A DNA stretch of 64,000 nt. Origin: Immersiella caudata. Lineage: Eukaryota > Ascomycota > Sordariomycetes > Sordariales > Lasiosphaeriaceae. Both the position numbers and the translations under genes were made by a program. Under the pieces are notes generated by a model. That model was not told the DNA's origin. It saw only the letters and a program-made list of their open reading frames with translations, and did no database searches. The stretch is taken from assembly GCA_030512335.1 (NCBI GenBank), contig JAULSU010000002.1:2976001-3040000 (forward strand). Reading direction: 5' to 3'. Positions 36,115 through 47,658 of the stretch are shown piece after piece. Each line of letters starts with the position of its first letter. Positions within the stretch are counted from its first letter, which is position 1.

Positions 36115-37525
36115 ATGGCTTCCCAAACTCAGGACATCGCGAACCAAATTGAGACGCTGGGTTCCCGGCTGATGCTACTTTCCCACCGCCTGCGGAATGG
36201 ATCATCACTCGAATCACAGCGGACCGAGATACTTGACGCCACAGCCCAGGTGAACGCCGCCCTCGAGGGGCCTGTCGACGATGTACGCGAGATGTTCAAC
36301 CACTTTGCCAAAGCGGTTTCCATCCGGCTTTTTATCAAATGGGGTGCATTCACCGCTCTACCCCCCATCGGCCAAGACATCTCCATCGACGACCTCGCAA
36401 GAAAGGTTGGAGTAGATTCCGGTCTACTCGGTGAGAACTTCATTTCCCTGGTCAGCACTTACGGACCCACTACGTACTAACACAACACCAAGTCCGCTAC
36501 GCCTATGTCCTCGGCGCTGCCAAGATTTTCAACCGCTGCGGCGACCGCCTCTCCCACACTCCGCGGTCCCTTTCACTAGCCGCCACCCCACGTATGGCCC
36601 AATTCTTCTTCGACGAGATGCTCCCCCCCATCCTCGCCTCCCCGGCTTACTTCGACAAGTACGGCCCCAAGGCGCCCACCTGCCGCAAAAATTCCCTTTT
36701 TTCATTTGGCCACGGAAAACCCGGCGTTTCGGTACCGCAGGTGATCAACTCCTCCCCGGAGCGAATGGCGAACTACGTCGAAGCCATGAAGATGATGGAC
36801 AGGACGTACCCCTTCCTCGCGCCATACGATCTCTCCTGGGCGGCTGACGTGGCAAAGGAAACAGATAGGGCGGTGGTGGTGGTGGATGTGGGTGGCGGAT
36901 CGGGGCATTCTCTCAAGGAGATTGTCAAGGCTACGAGGGGGTTGAGTATGGAGCGGTGCGTGTTGCAGGATCTACCCAAGATTGTCGAGGCGGCGAAACG
37001 CGTGAAGGATCAGGATCTAGAGGGGCTGAAGTTCGTCGGGGTTGATTTCACGGCAGGCAGACCAGTAGATGGCGCGCTGGTGTATTATATGAGGAGGATG
37101 TTGCACGACTATAGCGATGAGGCGTGCGTGGGGATCTTGAGGAATGTGAGGGAGGCTATGGCGCCAGATAGTCGGTTACGTGAGTCCTTCCCTATCGCCA
37201 TTTATCTCCTAGTGCGGTCTACTATGGCTTTGTTGGATGTCTTGGGCGTGGCATGTGTGCGCCTGGGACATTGTGTTGCTTATGAATTGCCTTGAGGAGA
37301 AATCGCTGACGGATATTTACCACAGTGGTAGTCGAGCAGGTCATGGGTGAGCCTCCTTCGTTGTCTGCGACGGCGAGTAATATTTTTATGACGAGTTTGA
37401 GCGGCAAAGAAAGAACGCTGGAGAATATCAGGGATATAACGGCAAGGGCGGGACTCGGTGTGGTAAAGGCCCACTGGGCCGCTGGAGGGGAGGCGGCGAT
37501 TATCGAGTGTGCGAAGGCGATGTAA
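36115..37525 (+). CDS. SAM-dependent O-methyltransferase (methyltransferase family 2 type)
   Basis: Exons 36115-36430, 36493-37179 and 37326-37525 encode 400 residues; the first intron shows a TACTAAC branch point at about 36474. An N-terminal dimerisation region (residues 1-100, ISIDDLARKVGVD being the winged-helix part) is followed by VVVVDVGGGSGHSLKEIV near 232 (SAM motif I), VLQDLPKIVEAA near 258, and LHDYSDEACVGILRN near 308 with the His that serves as base in this family, then LLVVEQVMGEP. The family methylates phenolic hydroxyls of secondary metabolites, for example in polyketide pathways. No polyketide synthase, peptide synthetase or oxygenase lies nearby, so it looks like an orphan tailoring enzyme; the substrate is unknown. 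The C-terminal half is rich in unusual codons compared with neighbours (many GGG, AGG, GCG). Confidence 0.88.
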
Positions 37526-37968
37526 GTTAGGGAATGAATTCAAAGAATGCTTATGTATTGATATAGCGGCACGGAGGGCTCTTGTTAGGAAGAGTTGGGG
37601 AGGTAATGATTCACGAGGAGACGCGAGCACTGTAGCTGCCGGGCTGTTCGATTTCTACTCTTATATATATATAGGAGTTCGATGGGTAACTGAATGCTGC
37701 ACGTTGGGGCACTTGAGGCAAAGTACACCTTTGCTCGGCAATGTCTTTCGACCCAACACAACTCATAATACCCGAATTGAGATTTATTACGATATGCCAG
37801 GCTCCAAAACCCCTACGCTTGATTTCGTATGCGAAATCATACGCCTGAGTTAGCCCTAACTCGTCCTGTGGGACTTGTCTCTCCATAAAAGACCTTTAAG
37901 TTTTCACCACACACGACTAATATCTGAAAATTCACGCATAAAATTCCAACAGCAATACCCAGGCACAC

Positions 37969-38063
37969 GCCCGGCTAGCTTAATCGGTAGAGCGTGAGAC
38001 TCTTATGAAAATAATTCAGATCTCACGAGATCATCTCATGGGGTTCGACCCCCACGTCGGGCT
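37969..38063 (+). tRNA. tRNA-Lys (CTT)-like gene with intron and irregular variable/T arm
   Basis: The acceptor halves GCCCGGC (37969-37975) and GTCGGGC (38056-38062) pair fully, allowing one G-T, with discriminator T. The D arm TAGCTTAATCGGTAGAGC is intact, and the anticodon loop reads ACTCTTA with CTT at 38002-38004. A 14-nt intron (38006-38019) is likely, since ATCTCA then pairs with TGAGA. The variable region is then 12 nt instead of about 5, and the T loop has an extra G before TTCGACC. TTTTT follows within 30 bases. It may be a functional gene with an odd variable arm or a decaying copy. Confidence 0.6.
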
Positions 38064-38245
38064 CAATTCCCGGCGATTGCCTTCCTTTTTGCTCTTCGCC
38101 ATATTACACCGGGATCTTTGAGGTGTTGGGAGTGTCCAACTAGGTGGTTTTATATGTTCCGTGTGCGAGCTGGGTATTATCATATCAGTTGCCCATTCAG
38201 TCGCTCTTCGAGTTTCTCACATCCTAAATGCGGAGACGCCTAGGA

Positions 38246-38265
38246 CCATAACCTAGCGGTTATGG
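38246..38265. repeat. Perfect 8-bp inverted repeat with 4-nt loop
   Basis: CCATAACC-TAGC-GGTTATGG forms a perfect hairpin about 180 bases downstream of the tRNA-Lys-like gene. No function is assigned. Confidence 0.7.
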
Positions 38266-38723
38266 AAACTAGGTACTAATTCATGTTGTATGCACACTCT
38301 GAGGGTGACCTTTACTTCATATCTAGGTACGGAGTCCGCCCTGGCCATTGGTTAGAGAACCGCTGCGATGCCACAGGTTTAGGGGAGCACTAGCCGCCAA
38401 CGGTTAAATTCCTTTTTTATTTTATTTGCATAGTTCTTCATCGAAGAGGAAGGTAATGCATTTTCTGTCTCTGAAATGGTAAGGTTATGTTGATTTCCTC
38501 TGCCCCGGGTTCGAGATGAAACCTGCTTGTAAGACCGAGAGCCGACGACAGGTTGGACTACAGCTGGGACTTGCAAGAGTCATAACAGATACCCCCAAAC
38601 CTGTTAATTTGAAATTGCTGGCAGAAACCAATCCCCACTGAGTGCCCAGCGCTGGCACCCCTCAACTCCTAGATCACCAACTCAACAGACCAACACCACA
38701 TCTTGCAAAAAGGGCGACACAAT

Positions 38724-38960
38724 ATAAAGCTTTCTTTCATCATCCTCCCCGCCATATCGGTCTCTGTGTCTGCTGCTCCGACTGCTCCGCTGCAGGAGGT
38801 CCTCGGCGCGGTCGTCGATGGGACATTCAAGCTAGCATGCACGACTTTCTGTTACCCCGCAGGCGGAACTACTCGCAGAACTACTCAGTGTTTCTACTTC
38901 TGTGTTTCCGAACTTGGCGCCGGTGCAGAAAGGAGCTTAGGGTTTTCTTGCGAGGTGTGA
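38724..38960 (+). pseudogene. Small secreted Cys-containing protein gene with ATA in place of the start codon
   Basis: The frame from 38724 reads ATA-AAG-CTT, then a classic signal peptide (KLSFIILPAISVSVSAA) with a likely cut before PTAPLQ, and a mature part of about 60 residues with five Cys in pairs (LACTTFC, QCFYFC, FSC). It ends at a stop at 38958-38960. No ATG lies in frame upstream before a stop; the position of the expected Met has ATA. The context CACAAT before it also resembles a fungal start context. A G-to-A change would explain it, and repeat-induced point mutation produces this type of change. Alternatives are an upstream first exon that supplies the start, or chance. No effector or toxin family is recognised. 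Confidence 0.45.
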
Positions 38961-41900
38961 CAGTCTGCATGTCTACCCTGCAACTATCTCGTGTGCTTTT
39001 TTCGCCGGCATAATTGGTATGAAGGGCTGCAATTTTTATTTTTTTGATGTCGCTTGAAGAATATGCAAACCCGCTATGGGCTCGACTCAAATTAGCCTCA
39101 TCCAAATGGGGCTTCGTAAACTCCATGGTCATGCAGTCGCCAAACTAGAGAACCGTAGCCCCGAGAAACGCGAGTTCAATGCACTTGCACCCAATAGGCG
39201 TGCACCCGTACGCTGTTCAATGGTGGCAGCGCTGTTTAGATCGGCATCCTGTCCAATGGCAGGCGGCCAACGGTCAATGAGGACGGGGATCCCCGAGAGA
39301 TCGAGTCTAACTTCAGCTGACCTCAGACATCAATCTCAATTCGACTCGGTGCCAGAAAGACGTATTTGAGCAGAGGAGCCGTCGCAAACGTCCTGTGTAG
39401 CTTCCGTTCTCCTTTCCTTTGGTGTCAACCCAAAAGGAAGAAGAGAATTGCACACCCATTGGCGGCGTTCCCTTCGGATGCAGCAAGGTGTAAGTGCAAT
39501 TGAACAGATTTCAGCTGCTGTGCCGATGAGGACAAATCCCAAGCCCTCCTGATTCCCAATTGCTCTGACTTCCACCCAACGAGACACAAGAGCTGACGAT
39601 AATAGCAGGCGAGTCCAGAGCCGCAACATCTGGGTCGCGAACCGGAGCCGCGACGAGAATACTTGCTGACGGACCTTATCGCACGGCACACGTGGTGACG
39701 TACTGCTCAAGCCACCGTGCTGACGAGAACACCTATGGCCCATTGGAATTGCGCGACTTGATGTGACTCAGGCATCGCGGCAATGTGGCCGACGAAAGGC
39801 GACCTGAGGAGGGTCTATCGCCTGCGGGCCATTGAGGCAACCAAGGTCTTCGAGCTCGGTGAGCTAGACGCAGGAGGTGCCACCCCCTTGCAGTCGATTC
39901 CCAATCCAGAATATTCCCCAGGAGGTGCTGGAAGTGCTGTCCTTCGCAATGGCATGCAGGTGTCCGAGTCGATTGACCTCAACGCACCGTTCTTGGACTA
40001 CTTTCGGCCAAGGGCTGGGTGCTTGTCTCACAGGCAGACTGCTGCGGAGCATTGTCCCGATTCCAAAAGACCTGCTTAATGACGACGGGGTCGGAGTTTT
40101 GCTCGATAGAACCCCGGCTGACGCTGGGGTATGTGAAGGCACTCATAACAGGTGGAGGAAGAGGCCTGCGATACGTGAGGAGGTGGGGTTGGGTTGCGAC
40201 CGATAAGACTTGGGATCCTCAAATCAGGAGACTGCGAGACAAGGCTGCGAGCGCTTTGAACGATTACCGCTTGACGCCGCCCCTCACCCGCACCAAGCGC
40301 GAGAAGCAGGCTCACAAAAACCGCAGTTCGGCTCGCATGTGATGGCTGGCTGGCGCGAAAAGGACGGAGCAGAGGGAGGGACCAAGTCAGACGCTCAGGT
40401 GTGCAATGGCGGCCTCCCGTGACTATATCCATGTTCTGACCCTGTCGAGCTGAGAAACGAGGCAGAATCATGCAGCTCGGGAGTCATTGCGTTTCTGGAC
40501 GGGCGTGTTTTCGGCCCCCAATTCAAGCCATAAGACCCGGGCCGGTCACTGGCATCACTCCTTTCAACTTCTTGTCCGAGTCCGAGAGAGCGGGAGGTGG
40601 CGCAGCGTTCGATGCAGCGAATTGTGCGCCAAACATCGCGTCGGTGGCGTCGTAGCATTTCTAACCATATCAGGCTGTGTGCGGCTGAGGCGCTTGCGAT
40701 CCCCCCCAGAACCGTCAGTGTGAGTGCTCTTGGTTTGATCTGGGGGCTACAACTGACACGAGATTCGTCGGTTGTGTTCAACTTCTTCGAAATGAGGAGG
40801 TTACGGAGCAGACGGCAGCAGGCAAATGGAGGATGCATCGAATGATGGCGAGTTCATTACATGCCGCTGTTTCGAATCCCAATGTTGGTCTCCAAGGTGA
40901 GGCTGAAAATCACATGTAACGTTGAAGTTGGAAGAAAGCGAAAATGCTAACTTGAGTTGAATTTAGGTCCGTATGCAGATGCAAGTGCTTGCGAGTGCAG
41001 GAACTGTTTTGCAGAGGCGTTGAAAAATGTCGCGATTGGGAGGAGGGGGATCCCCAATCACGGCGATCATGCGGCTGGCTCTCGAGGCAATGACGACAGG
41101 CCTCCGGGGCGCCTTACAGGGCAGCCACGACCCACACTGGACCGTTGACATCAACGGGGCGCCAGTGGCTTCCGTTCGCTCGATTATCACCCTGGTCAGG
41201 TATCTGGCACCGCATCAACTTTTGAACCCTGACGTCGGTCACCAACGACCAGACTCGTCCATATGACAAGTCAACCTGGGATCTTGAACCTGGCATCGGA
41301 TGCAACTCAAGTTCGCGATGGCATAGAATCCTGACAAAACCGCATTCAGCCCGCTCGAGATCTCGGCTGAGCAGGTCCTTTCCCTCAGCTGCTGCCCCCC
41401 CTGCCGCGACACAAGTTCCCCGCGTCCGACTGCAACATGCAAAATGCCACGATACTCAACGATCACAACCAGCCATGTTTCTCTCAGCTACCTGATCAGA
41501 CACCACACAAACTGTGGTTTCCAATATTGAGATGTTGTACCGAGTACCTCTTGTTAGCAGCCATGCTAGGCTCCTGGCGGCCGCTCTGTTCGCCTCCGAA
41601 ATGAGGGCTCTCCCGAACAAGCGCTTCAAACTTAGGTGTCGGATGAAAACCATCTCGTTTGGTGGCACCTTAAAGCAAGTGCTTAGCAAATGTCGGGGTT
41701 GTATCTCGGTCAATCCCATCTCGTTCCCGCTATCTTTTGGCCCTAGGACAGGGTGGCTACCAGACGGTGCCGTCTTGATGGGCAGCTCGAACGCTGTGGG
41801 TGGGCTGCGGCGGTCAACCGGGCCCACGAGGCTCTGCATGGCCACACACATATTCATTCATACACCACCCCCTTCACCTTGCCTGCATTTTCTCAACGGG

Positions 41901-42199
41901 TAACAAGTTGTTGCCTGATTTGCTCACTTTTAAACAAGCCTCACCCGGCCCGCTCGAGCCATGGTCAAGTCATTCCCCATCATTCGCTCTTCACCTTGGA
42001 TGCATGCAGCCATCACTTGCATACGGTTTAGCTTAGCCTTGCCCATACTCCCCGTTGAGAACACTACAAATTCCCTCTCACCAACCCACCCCACTTCTCC
42101 TGGCTTGTTAGTCTTCAGTACATCCACCGATACGCTCTCTGGCCGAACACAGAGAGGAGATACACTCAATATAGAACAGCACCGCCTGTTGCCTTCCGC
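38961..42199. other. Intergenic region without a recognisable gene
   Basis: About 3.2 kb. ORFs such as 39336-39743 (minus, 135 codons) and 39783-40079 (plus) lack known motifs and have no coding-like codon use that I can see. The last 300 bases are C/T-rich and rich in CACC/ACC, consistent with the promoter and leader of the coiled-coil gene at 42200. Confidence 0.5.
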
Positions 42200-42826
42200 A
42201 TGCCGGGCCATCGAGTGTTTATCGACGTTCCATCACCACCGAGAAGTCCTCGTCGGTCACACTACCGCCGACACAGCTTAACTTTGGACGAAAGACCTGC
42301 GTTTGTCTATAGGGACGACCTGGACATGATGCAGGAGCGTGAGCACGGCCTGCGAACGGCCAACGACACGCTCCAACGACACAACCAAGTCCTCAAGAGT
42401 CAACTTCAGGGCAAGGAAAAAACAATACGAGATCAGCAGGCCTGGATCGATCAACTAGAGCTTGAGAACCATGAGCTTCGGCGATCCCTTGAGAGCAATT
42501 CCGACGTTGACAGCCGCCGCGAGACGAAGATCCGGGACTTGCGCAGAAAGAACACAAAGCTTGAGGCCGAAAACGACTCCCTCAAGACGCGGGTGAGGGA
42601 GGTTCTGCGGATAGCCAAGGAAGCAACGGATGATCGCGTCCGACAGTTGAAGGACGAAGTTACCGAGTGGCGCCGCCGCTACGAAGACCAGGACCGCCGC
42701 ATCAAGCGGCTCCGAGAAAATATGGACGACCACATCGCAGCCAATGAACGACTCACCAGCGAGAACGAGTCACTGCGCCGCAAACTCGAAGTCGAAGAAA
42801 GGCTACGCCGACGACACGGCTACTAA
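42200..42826 (+). CDS. Small charged coiled-coil protein, function unknown
   Basis: A single exon of 208 codons starts at ATG 42200 (MPGHRVFIDVPSPPRSPRRS). The first 45 residues are basic and Pro/Arg/His-rich. From about residue 46 to the end the sequence is a continuous heptad coiled coil dominated by Arg, Glu, Leu, Lys and Asp (REHGLRTANDTLQRHNQVLK, QAWIDQLELENHELRRSLE, DRRIKRLRENMDDH, LTSENESLRRKLEVEERL). There is no membrane segment, signal peptide or catalytic motif. Such proteins are often scaffolds, but no family is recognised. The gene lies about 3.8 kb upstream of a second coiled-coil gene in the same orientation. Confidence 0.82.
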   Translation: MPGHRVFIDVPSPPRSPRRSHYRRHSLTLDERPAFVYRDDLDMMQEREHGLRTANDTLQRHNQVLKSQLQGKEKTIRDQQAWIDQLELENHELRRSLESNSDVDSRRETKIRDLRRKNTKLEAENDSLKTRVREVLRIAKEATDDRVRQLKDEVTEWRRRYEDQDRRIKRLRENMDDHIAANERLTSENESLRRKLEVEERLRRRHGY

Positions 42827-45800
42827 ATGCTTTCTTCTGAATACGTTGCCCCTCTCGCCCTTTTCTTCTTTCTCTCGTGCACTGCATAAGATCGGAATGG
42901 CTTATCAGGTTAACGCCCAGCAATGGGCAGGGTTGGGACAGATAACCTTGGCTTCTATCGGGATATGGGATTATTGCGTTCGTATCGTTATTTCTTCTCG
43001 GACAAGCCAATTCCTTATGGAGGACTTTGGATTTGTCTCCTTGGCCTAGAATGTATTAGTTTCTCTCCTTTGTATGTAGCATGCCCCATCAGCTCGGATG
43101 TAGGGGCGGGTGTTCAGGGGCGGGTTCACGGGGTTAGCTACCAGATGCCTACCACACAGACCTCTGGGAAACATGGAGCAGAAATACACGATCTCCTACA
43201 CAAATAACGCAGTTCCAGCTCATCACGCGACTGTCACTCCACCTACCGCTGTGAGACATGCCACGACAAGCTACGCCTCAGACACAGATATCCAAGAAAC
43301 TGGTTCGGGCTCGCTCTGTAGTCACACAGCACGTCGCTCAGATGAGCGACAATGAGACACAAAGTACGGGACAACGGGAGCGAGGCCGATCTCATCTCTT
43401 GTGTGTAGATCCACTGCGATACGCTCTCTGTGACTCAAAACCCAAGAGGGGTAAGGTGAGCTTAGCTCCATGGGGTAAACTACGATCAACATGGTCACGT
43501 CAATGTCAGTGTTGCCATGCTAGGTATGTTTGCTTAAATCACCGGATCGATCTGGCCTGGCCATATTGCATGCGGCCCAAGCTGTGGAGTTGCGGGGTGG
43601 CAATTTACTTGCGGAACGGGCTTGGCTTAGCTGTTGGCTGTCCGGGAATGATAGTGATGGGCTGGTGCGAAGGATCGAGCGGTGATGTCAGGTTTGTTAG
43701 GCAGAACACCCCCTTTTTGGTTGCCGTGGCGGTTTGTTGGGGTGGGGATCGGATGTTCATTAGGCGGGTATGAGGGGTTCGGTGGGGAGAAGCGAGGATA
43801 AGAGTTCAAGGGGCGAGGTGAGGTGAGGTGACTGCCTAGAAGGGAGGGGCTGCCGAGGTCGGGCTATCTAAGGTGAGAGGTGAAGCACGGTAAGAAGTAC
43901 CGTAAACCTAATGCATGGGGACGGTGTTAGGTTCTGGGGAACGGTTGGGCTTGGCGTGCTGTGACTGGGTAGGTAAGGTAGGGGGATTAGTAAATCCCGA
44001 AGGGCGGAAGCTGCATGCGTATTCGACGATTTTCTTTTCTTGACGCCCCTCCGTTCCAAGAAATGCGCAGCTGCTCAAATTTGACACTTTTGTCGGGATA
44101 CTGAAATGAAGCGAACAAACTGGCGCTGTGACATTCTGGATCTGGAAATATGAGGGTTGCGTGAGGGATTTCGTTCTTCTGGGTCAAGCAATTGGTGGAA
44201 AGTATGCCGCTCTACCTCCGACGACCGTTCCTTCGCCCCGGTCCTCCCTCGGGCAGTCTGGGTCCAGATCAAATCAACCTTGAGAAAGATCTAGGACTTT
44301 GGGAGTTGACGCCAGCGACATCGGTAGTGCTTTTCCTGTTGGTGACTAAGGGGGTAAGGGGTGCGTCAGGGCACGCAAAAAGACGCGATTCCGGACCGTC
44401 ATTGGTGACTGCAACATGTGAGGTACGGGATGGTCCTAGATGGAGGTCTCCTCCTCAGGCCGCCTTCCTGCCTGGCCAGGTTCTGCGTGGGAGGGGTGGG
44501 TGACTGGCTATCGATAACCAACCCCCACTGCGTTTGTAATGGCGGGGTCGTGCTGCGTTGATCCGTCTTTCATTGTGGGTTGTGGATAGGTTCGCTACGA
44601 CGTTTGATCCCGAAGAATCCATCTTTAGGGCTGCCTCATGGATGTGGACATCGCGTCGCTGGCCAAGACAACACGCCGGAGTGGCTATGACTTGCAGCTC
44701 CGCACCTCATCCACGGTGCATCGTACGCCGAACGAAGACGCAAGAATGCGGCCGTCTTTGTGGGTCCTCTTTCCCCTTTGGAGCCGTCTGTTTCGCAGAG
44801 AGCTGCAGATGCCCGTCCCTCAGTATGTCGCATGGCATGCATACATCACATGGAGGATGGGGGAGAAACGAATTGTCTATGGCCGAGTCGCCTCGAACAA
44901 AGGGGAAGGGTCTTGGAAATCGCTGACATTTGGAGGGCAGGTACCGTATACCTCCCTTACCATGACAGGTGGTGTCCAAACGACCATACGAGACTGCTAA
45001 CAACTCAATGGGCCGAATTGTCCACAATGGCTTGTCTTCCGATTCTTGCGGAGTACAGATCTGCTGAAACTTGGCACAGGGTGAGGGTGTGTGGCCTCAG
45101 CCTTGAATTGACCTTCAACTCTCTGAACTACCAGTTCTGGGCTAATGTGTCTGGGAAATTCGAAGCGCCGAAGGCCAGGAAGAAGAAGACATTATCATGC
45201 GACTTGCCTTACACCTGAACTACAGCAACAAAGAGGAGCAGGGGTATGAAGAGCAACGCCGTTTCAGTGTTTTTTGACAGCTGTTTGACAGCGAGAAACC
45301 ACGAAACGATGATTCTGCTCAATGCATGAACCGCATGCTCTTCGTGACTCACCTGGAATGATAGGTTCCCCCTCCGAGACAACGCTGTGGCTTGCCTTCG
45401 AGGGCGCCCATTCGTCGCTCGCCGGTCCCATTTCGTGGGAGAAGGTGCCCAGGCCGGAGAGCAGCCCGTGTAATTGGCTGAAACGGGTTGGACGGGTTGG
45501 TGCGCGACCCATTGCCCGATTTTTCAGGCAAAATGAAAAATCGGTGAGATGAGGCAGCCGGACTGGCTCGCTAGGTTCTCGGCATACGGAGGTCGAGGGA
45601 CAGGGCCGAAAGAGCGTGTGATCGAAGGAGGAGGGCCCCGAACAAGCCAGAGAGGCACAGAATGCCTCGCGGAGAACCAGATCCACGCGGTGTCGCTCGT
45701 TCGCTCGACGGCCCGCTGCACCGCCCCGTCCGCTGGCCATTTTTGACCCCTGGATCCTCGCTCTTTTTCTCACCCCTCCCATCCCCCTGCGAGAAGGCCC

Positions 45801-46584
45801 TGGCGCTGAGGCTCATGAGGGCGAGTTTGTCGGATTCTGGGTGGACAGACGGCTTGGAAGCGGACAGAGGGATTCGGAAGGGGGGCAGAGGGGGTGGGCG
45901 AGCTCGCATCGCAGCGCGTGTCCCCGTGTCTCCCCTCGGTGTGAGCTGCCTGGCCCAGTATGACTCTACGCGCAGTCGGAGGATGGGTTCGCAGTGTACT
46001 GATACCTTGGCATTCCTTACCTTCCCACCATTGACCCCTCCACCGGCTCCCCCCCTTGTTCCACTTTAAACCTACACTCCCGTCTTTGGGTGTCGCGCGC
46101 GCGGCGAAGGCAGCAGTGGGCTGTGAGGAATAAATATGATCGGTGAGAAGTCTGGATCGTGCCCTCCGTTCCTCTTCCCTCCCCTCGAATATTATATCGT
46201 CGATCTCCCGAAGCATTTTGTGTGCGAGACCAAGCGAAATTCCATTCCTGCCCAAGGACCACAGTTGCAAGGGGTAGCGTCACTTCTTATACACCGTCTT
46301 CGGCACTAGTCGGGCGCTTTATTATTATTGAGGCCCAACGCTCGACACCGCATTCTTTCGCAGCCAGCCTTGTGCCGCCCCTGGCTTGCCGACCCGTGCC
46401 AATTCGCCCAATTTCGCCCGCCTGCTACCACCCCTGGGCGCTCTCCCGCACTTTTTCCCTCGTTTTTTCTTATAAGCAGTCGGGCACTGGTGCAGCGCCC
46501 GCAATTGCTGGTCAAATCAGCACACAACACATTTTTCTGCTGCTTTAGCCTACAGGCTTCCCCCCATCGTCGCCGGGCAGCATC
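42827..46584. other. Intergenic region between two coiled-coil genes
   Basis: About 3.8 kb without a supported gene. A short GAGGT tandem repeat lies near 43815-43830. The last 500 bases turn pyrimidine-rich (45700-46580) and probably hold the promoter and leader of the next gene. No ORF shows a domain. Confidence 0.5.
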
Positions 46585-47658
46585 ATGTCCAAAACAGTCA
46601 AGTTCCGCAGGGACTCGCCTTCGGGTGGGTCGTATCTGGATCACCAGCGCAGCGACTCGGGCGTTGGTTCGTTCAGCAGCGATAACGAGAGCCGCACCGC
46701 GTACACCGAACGCGGCTATACAGGCTCCGACTATGACAGTCGCGACCTGTACTCCCTACTGCAAGCCGAGACCAGCGAGAAGCAGGAATGGGTGGACAGG
46801 GCAAAGGGATGGAAGGACAAGGCCACCAACCTTGAAAACCTTCTGATCAGCGCCCACAAGGAGCTCAAGGAGACTCAGGCGCGCCTTCGCGCCCTGGAGG
46901 ACCACGCCGATGAGCTCGAGGAGGAGAAGGGCAAGCTGACCAAGCAAAACCAAGCCCTAACCGAGAAGAATCAGTCCCTCCTCGACAAGAGCCAACGGCT
47001 CGAGGAGGACCTCAAGGATGTTAAGGATGGTACCAAGCGGTCATCGCGCCGCAAGAGCAATTCCCCTCCATCCATGAGCGGCGCCAATCCGGCTGCCAAC
47101 TCCACCGCCCCCGTTGACGACAAGAGCAAGCCTCGGCGAAGCGCGAGCAGGCGGCACAGCATCGGACGGGAACGCGAACAGGAGAGAATCGAGATGGAGA
47201 AGGAGCGCGAACGCATCTCGCGGGAGATGGAGAAGGAGAGGAAGAAGGAAGAGAAGCTTCAACAAGACAAGGACATGGACCGCCTGCGCAAACGATTTCA
47301 CAGCCGTGCCGGCGACGAAGAGAGTGACGCCAACAGCAGCAAGACCTCGAGCAAGAGCAAGAGCAGCCGGCGCGATAGCTACGTCGAGCCCATGGGACAG
47401 CCAGCGCCGCGACCCCAAGTCCAGGTGCCTCCGTCGCCATCCACGGCACGACACCCGCAGTACCCTTCTTACTCCAACGGCGGGTATGCGCCGACGTCAG
47501 ACCCAAGGTACGCTCCGAGCAGTGTACCACGGGCTCCGGTTGTGCACCCCCAAGTAGTCGTTTCCTATGACGCATTCCGCGACGACGAGGACGGACTCTA
47601 TCACGCCCACCCCCTACCCCGAGGACAGCGATCTCCCGACCGCAGGGAGCGAAGGTGA
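46585..47658 (+). CDS. Charged coiled-coil protein with Ser/Arg-rich tail, function unknown
   Basis: A single exon of 357 codons from ATG 46585. Residues 1-50 are Ser/Asp/Tyr-rich (MSKTVKFRRDSPSGG, SDSGVGSFSSDNESR). A coiled coil spans roughly residues 50-150 (AETSEKQEWVDRAKGWKDKA, LKETQARLRALEDHADELEE, LTEKNQSLLDKSQRLEEDLK). A basic Ser-rich stretch with SSRRKSNSP and SASRRHS follows, then an alternating Glu/Arg/Lys helix (residues about 190-235), and a Pro/Tyr/Ser-rich tail ending RSPDRRERR. The RRxS sites could be basophilic kinase targets. No family is recognised. The layout (charged coiled coil plus disordered basic ends) resembles the gene at 42200, but I cannot show homology by eye. 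Confidence 0.85.
   Translation: MSKTVKFRRDSPSGGSYLDHQRSDSGVGSFSSDNESRTAYTERGYTGSDYDSRDLYSLLQAETSEKQEWVDRAKGWKDKATNLENLLISAHKELKETQARLRALEDHADELEEEKGKLTKQNQALTEKNQSLLDKSQRLEEDLKDVKDGTKRSSRRKSNSPPSMSGANPAANSTAPVDDKSKPRRSASRRHSIGREREQERIEMEKERERISREMEKERKKEEKLQQDKDMDRLRKRFHSRAGDEESDANSSKTSSKSKSSRRDSYVEPMGQPAPRPQVQVPPSPSTARHPQYPSYSNGGYAPTSDPRYAPSSVPRAPVVHPQVVVSYDAFRDDEDGLYHAHPLPRGQRSPDRRERR

Noticed and set aside
38505..38530. GGGTTCGAG motif resembling a tRNA T arm
   Set aside because: The flanking stem does not pair and no other tRNA arms are present.
39336..39743. Minus-strand ORF with hydrophobic stretches, possible mobile-element piece
   Set aside because: No reverse transcriptase, transposase or repeat boundary could be recognised.
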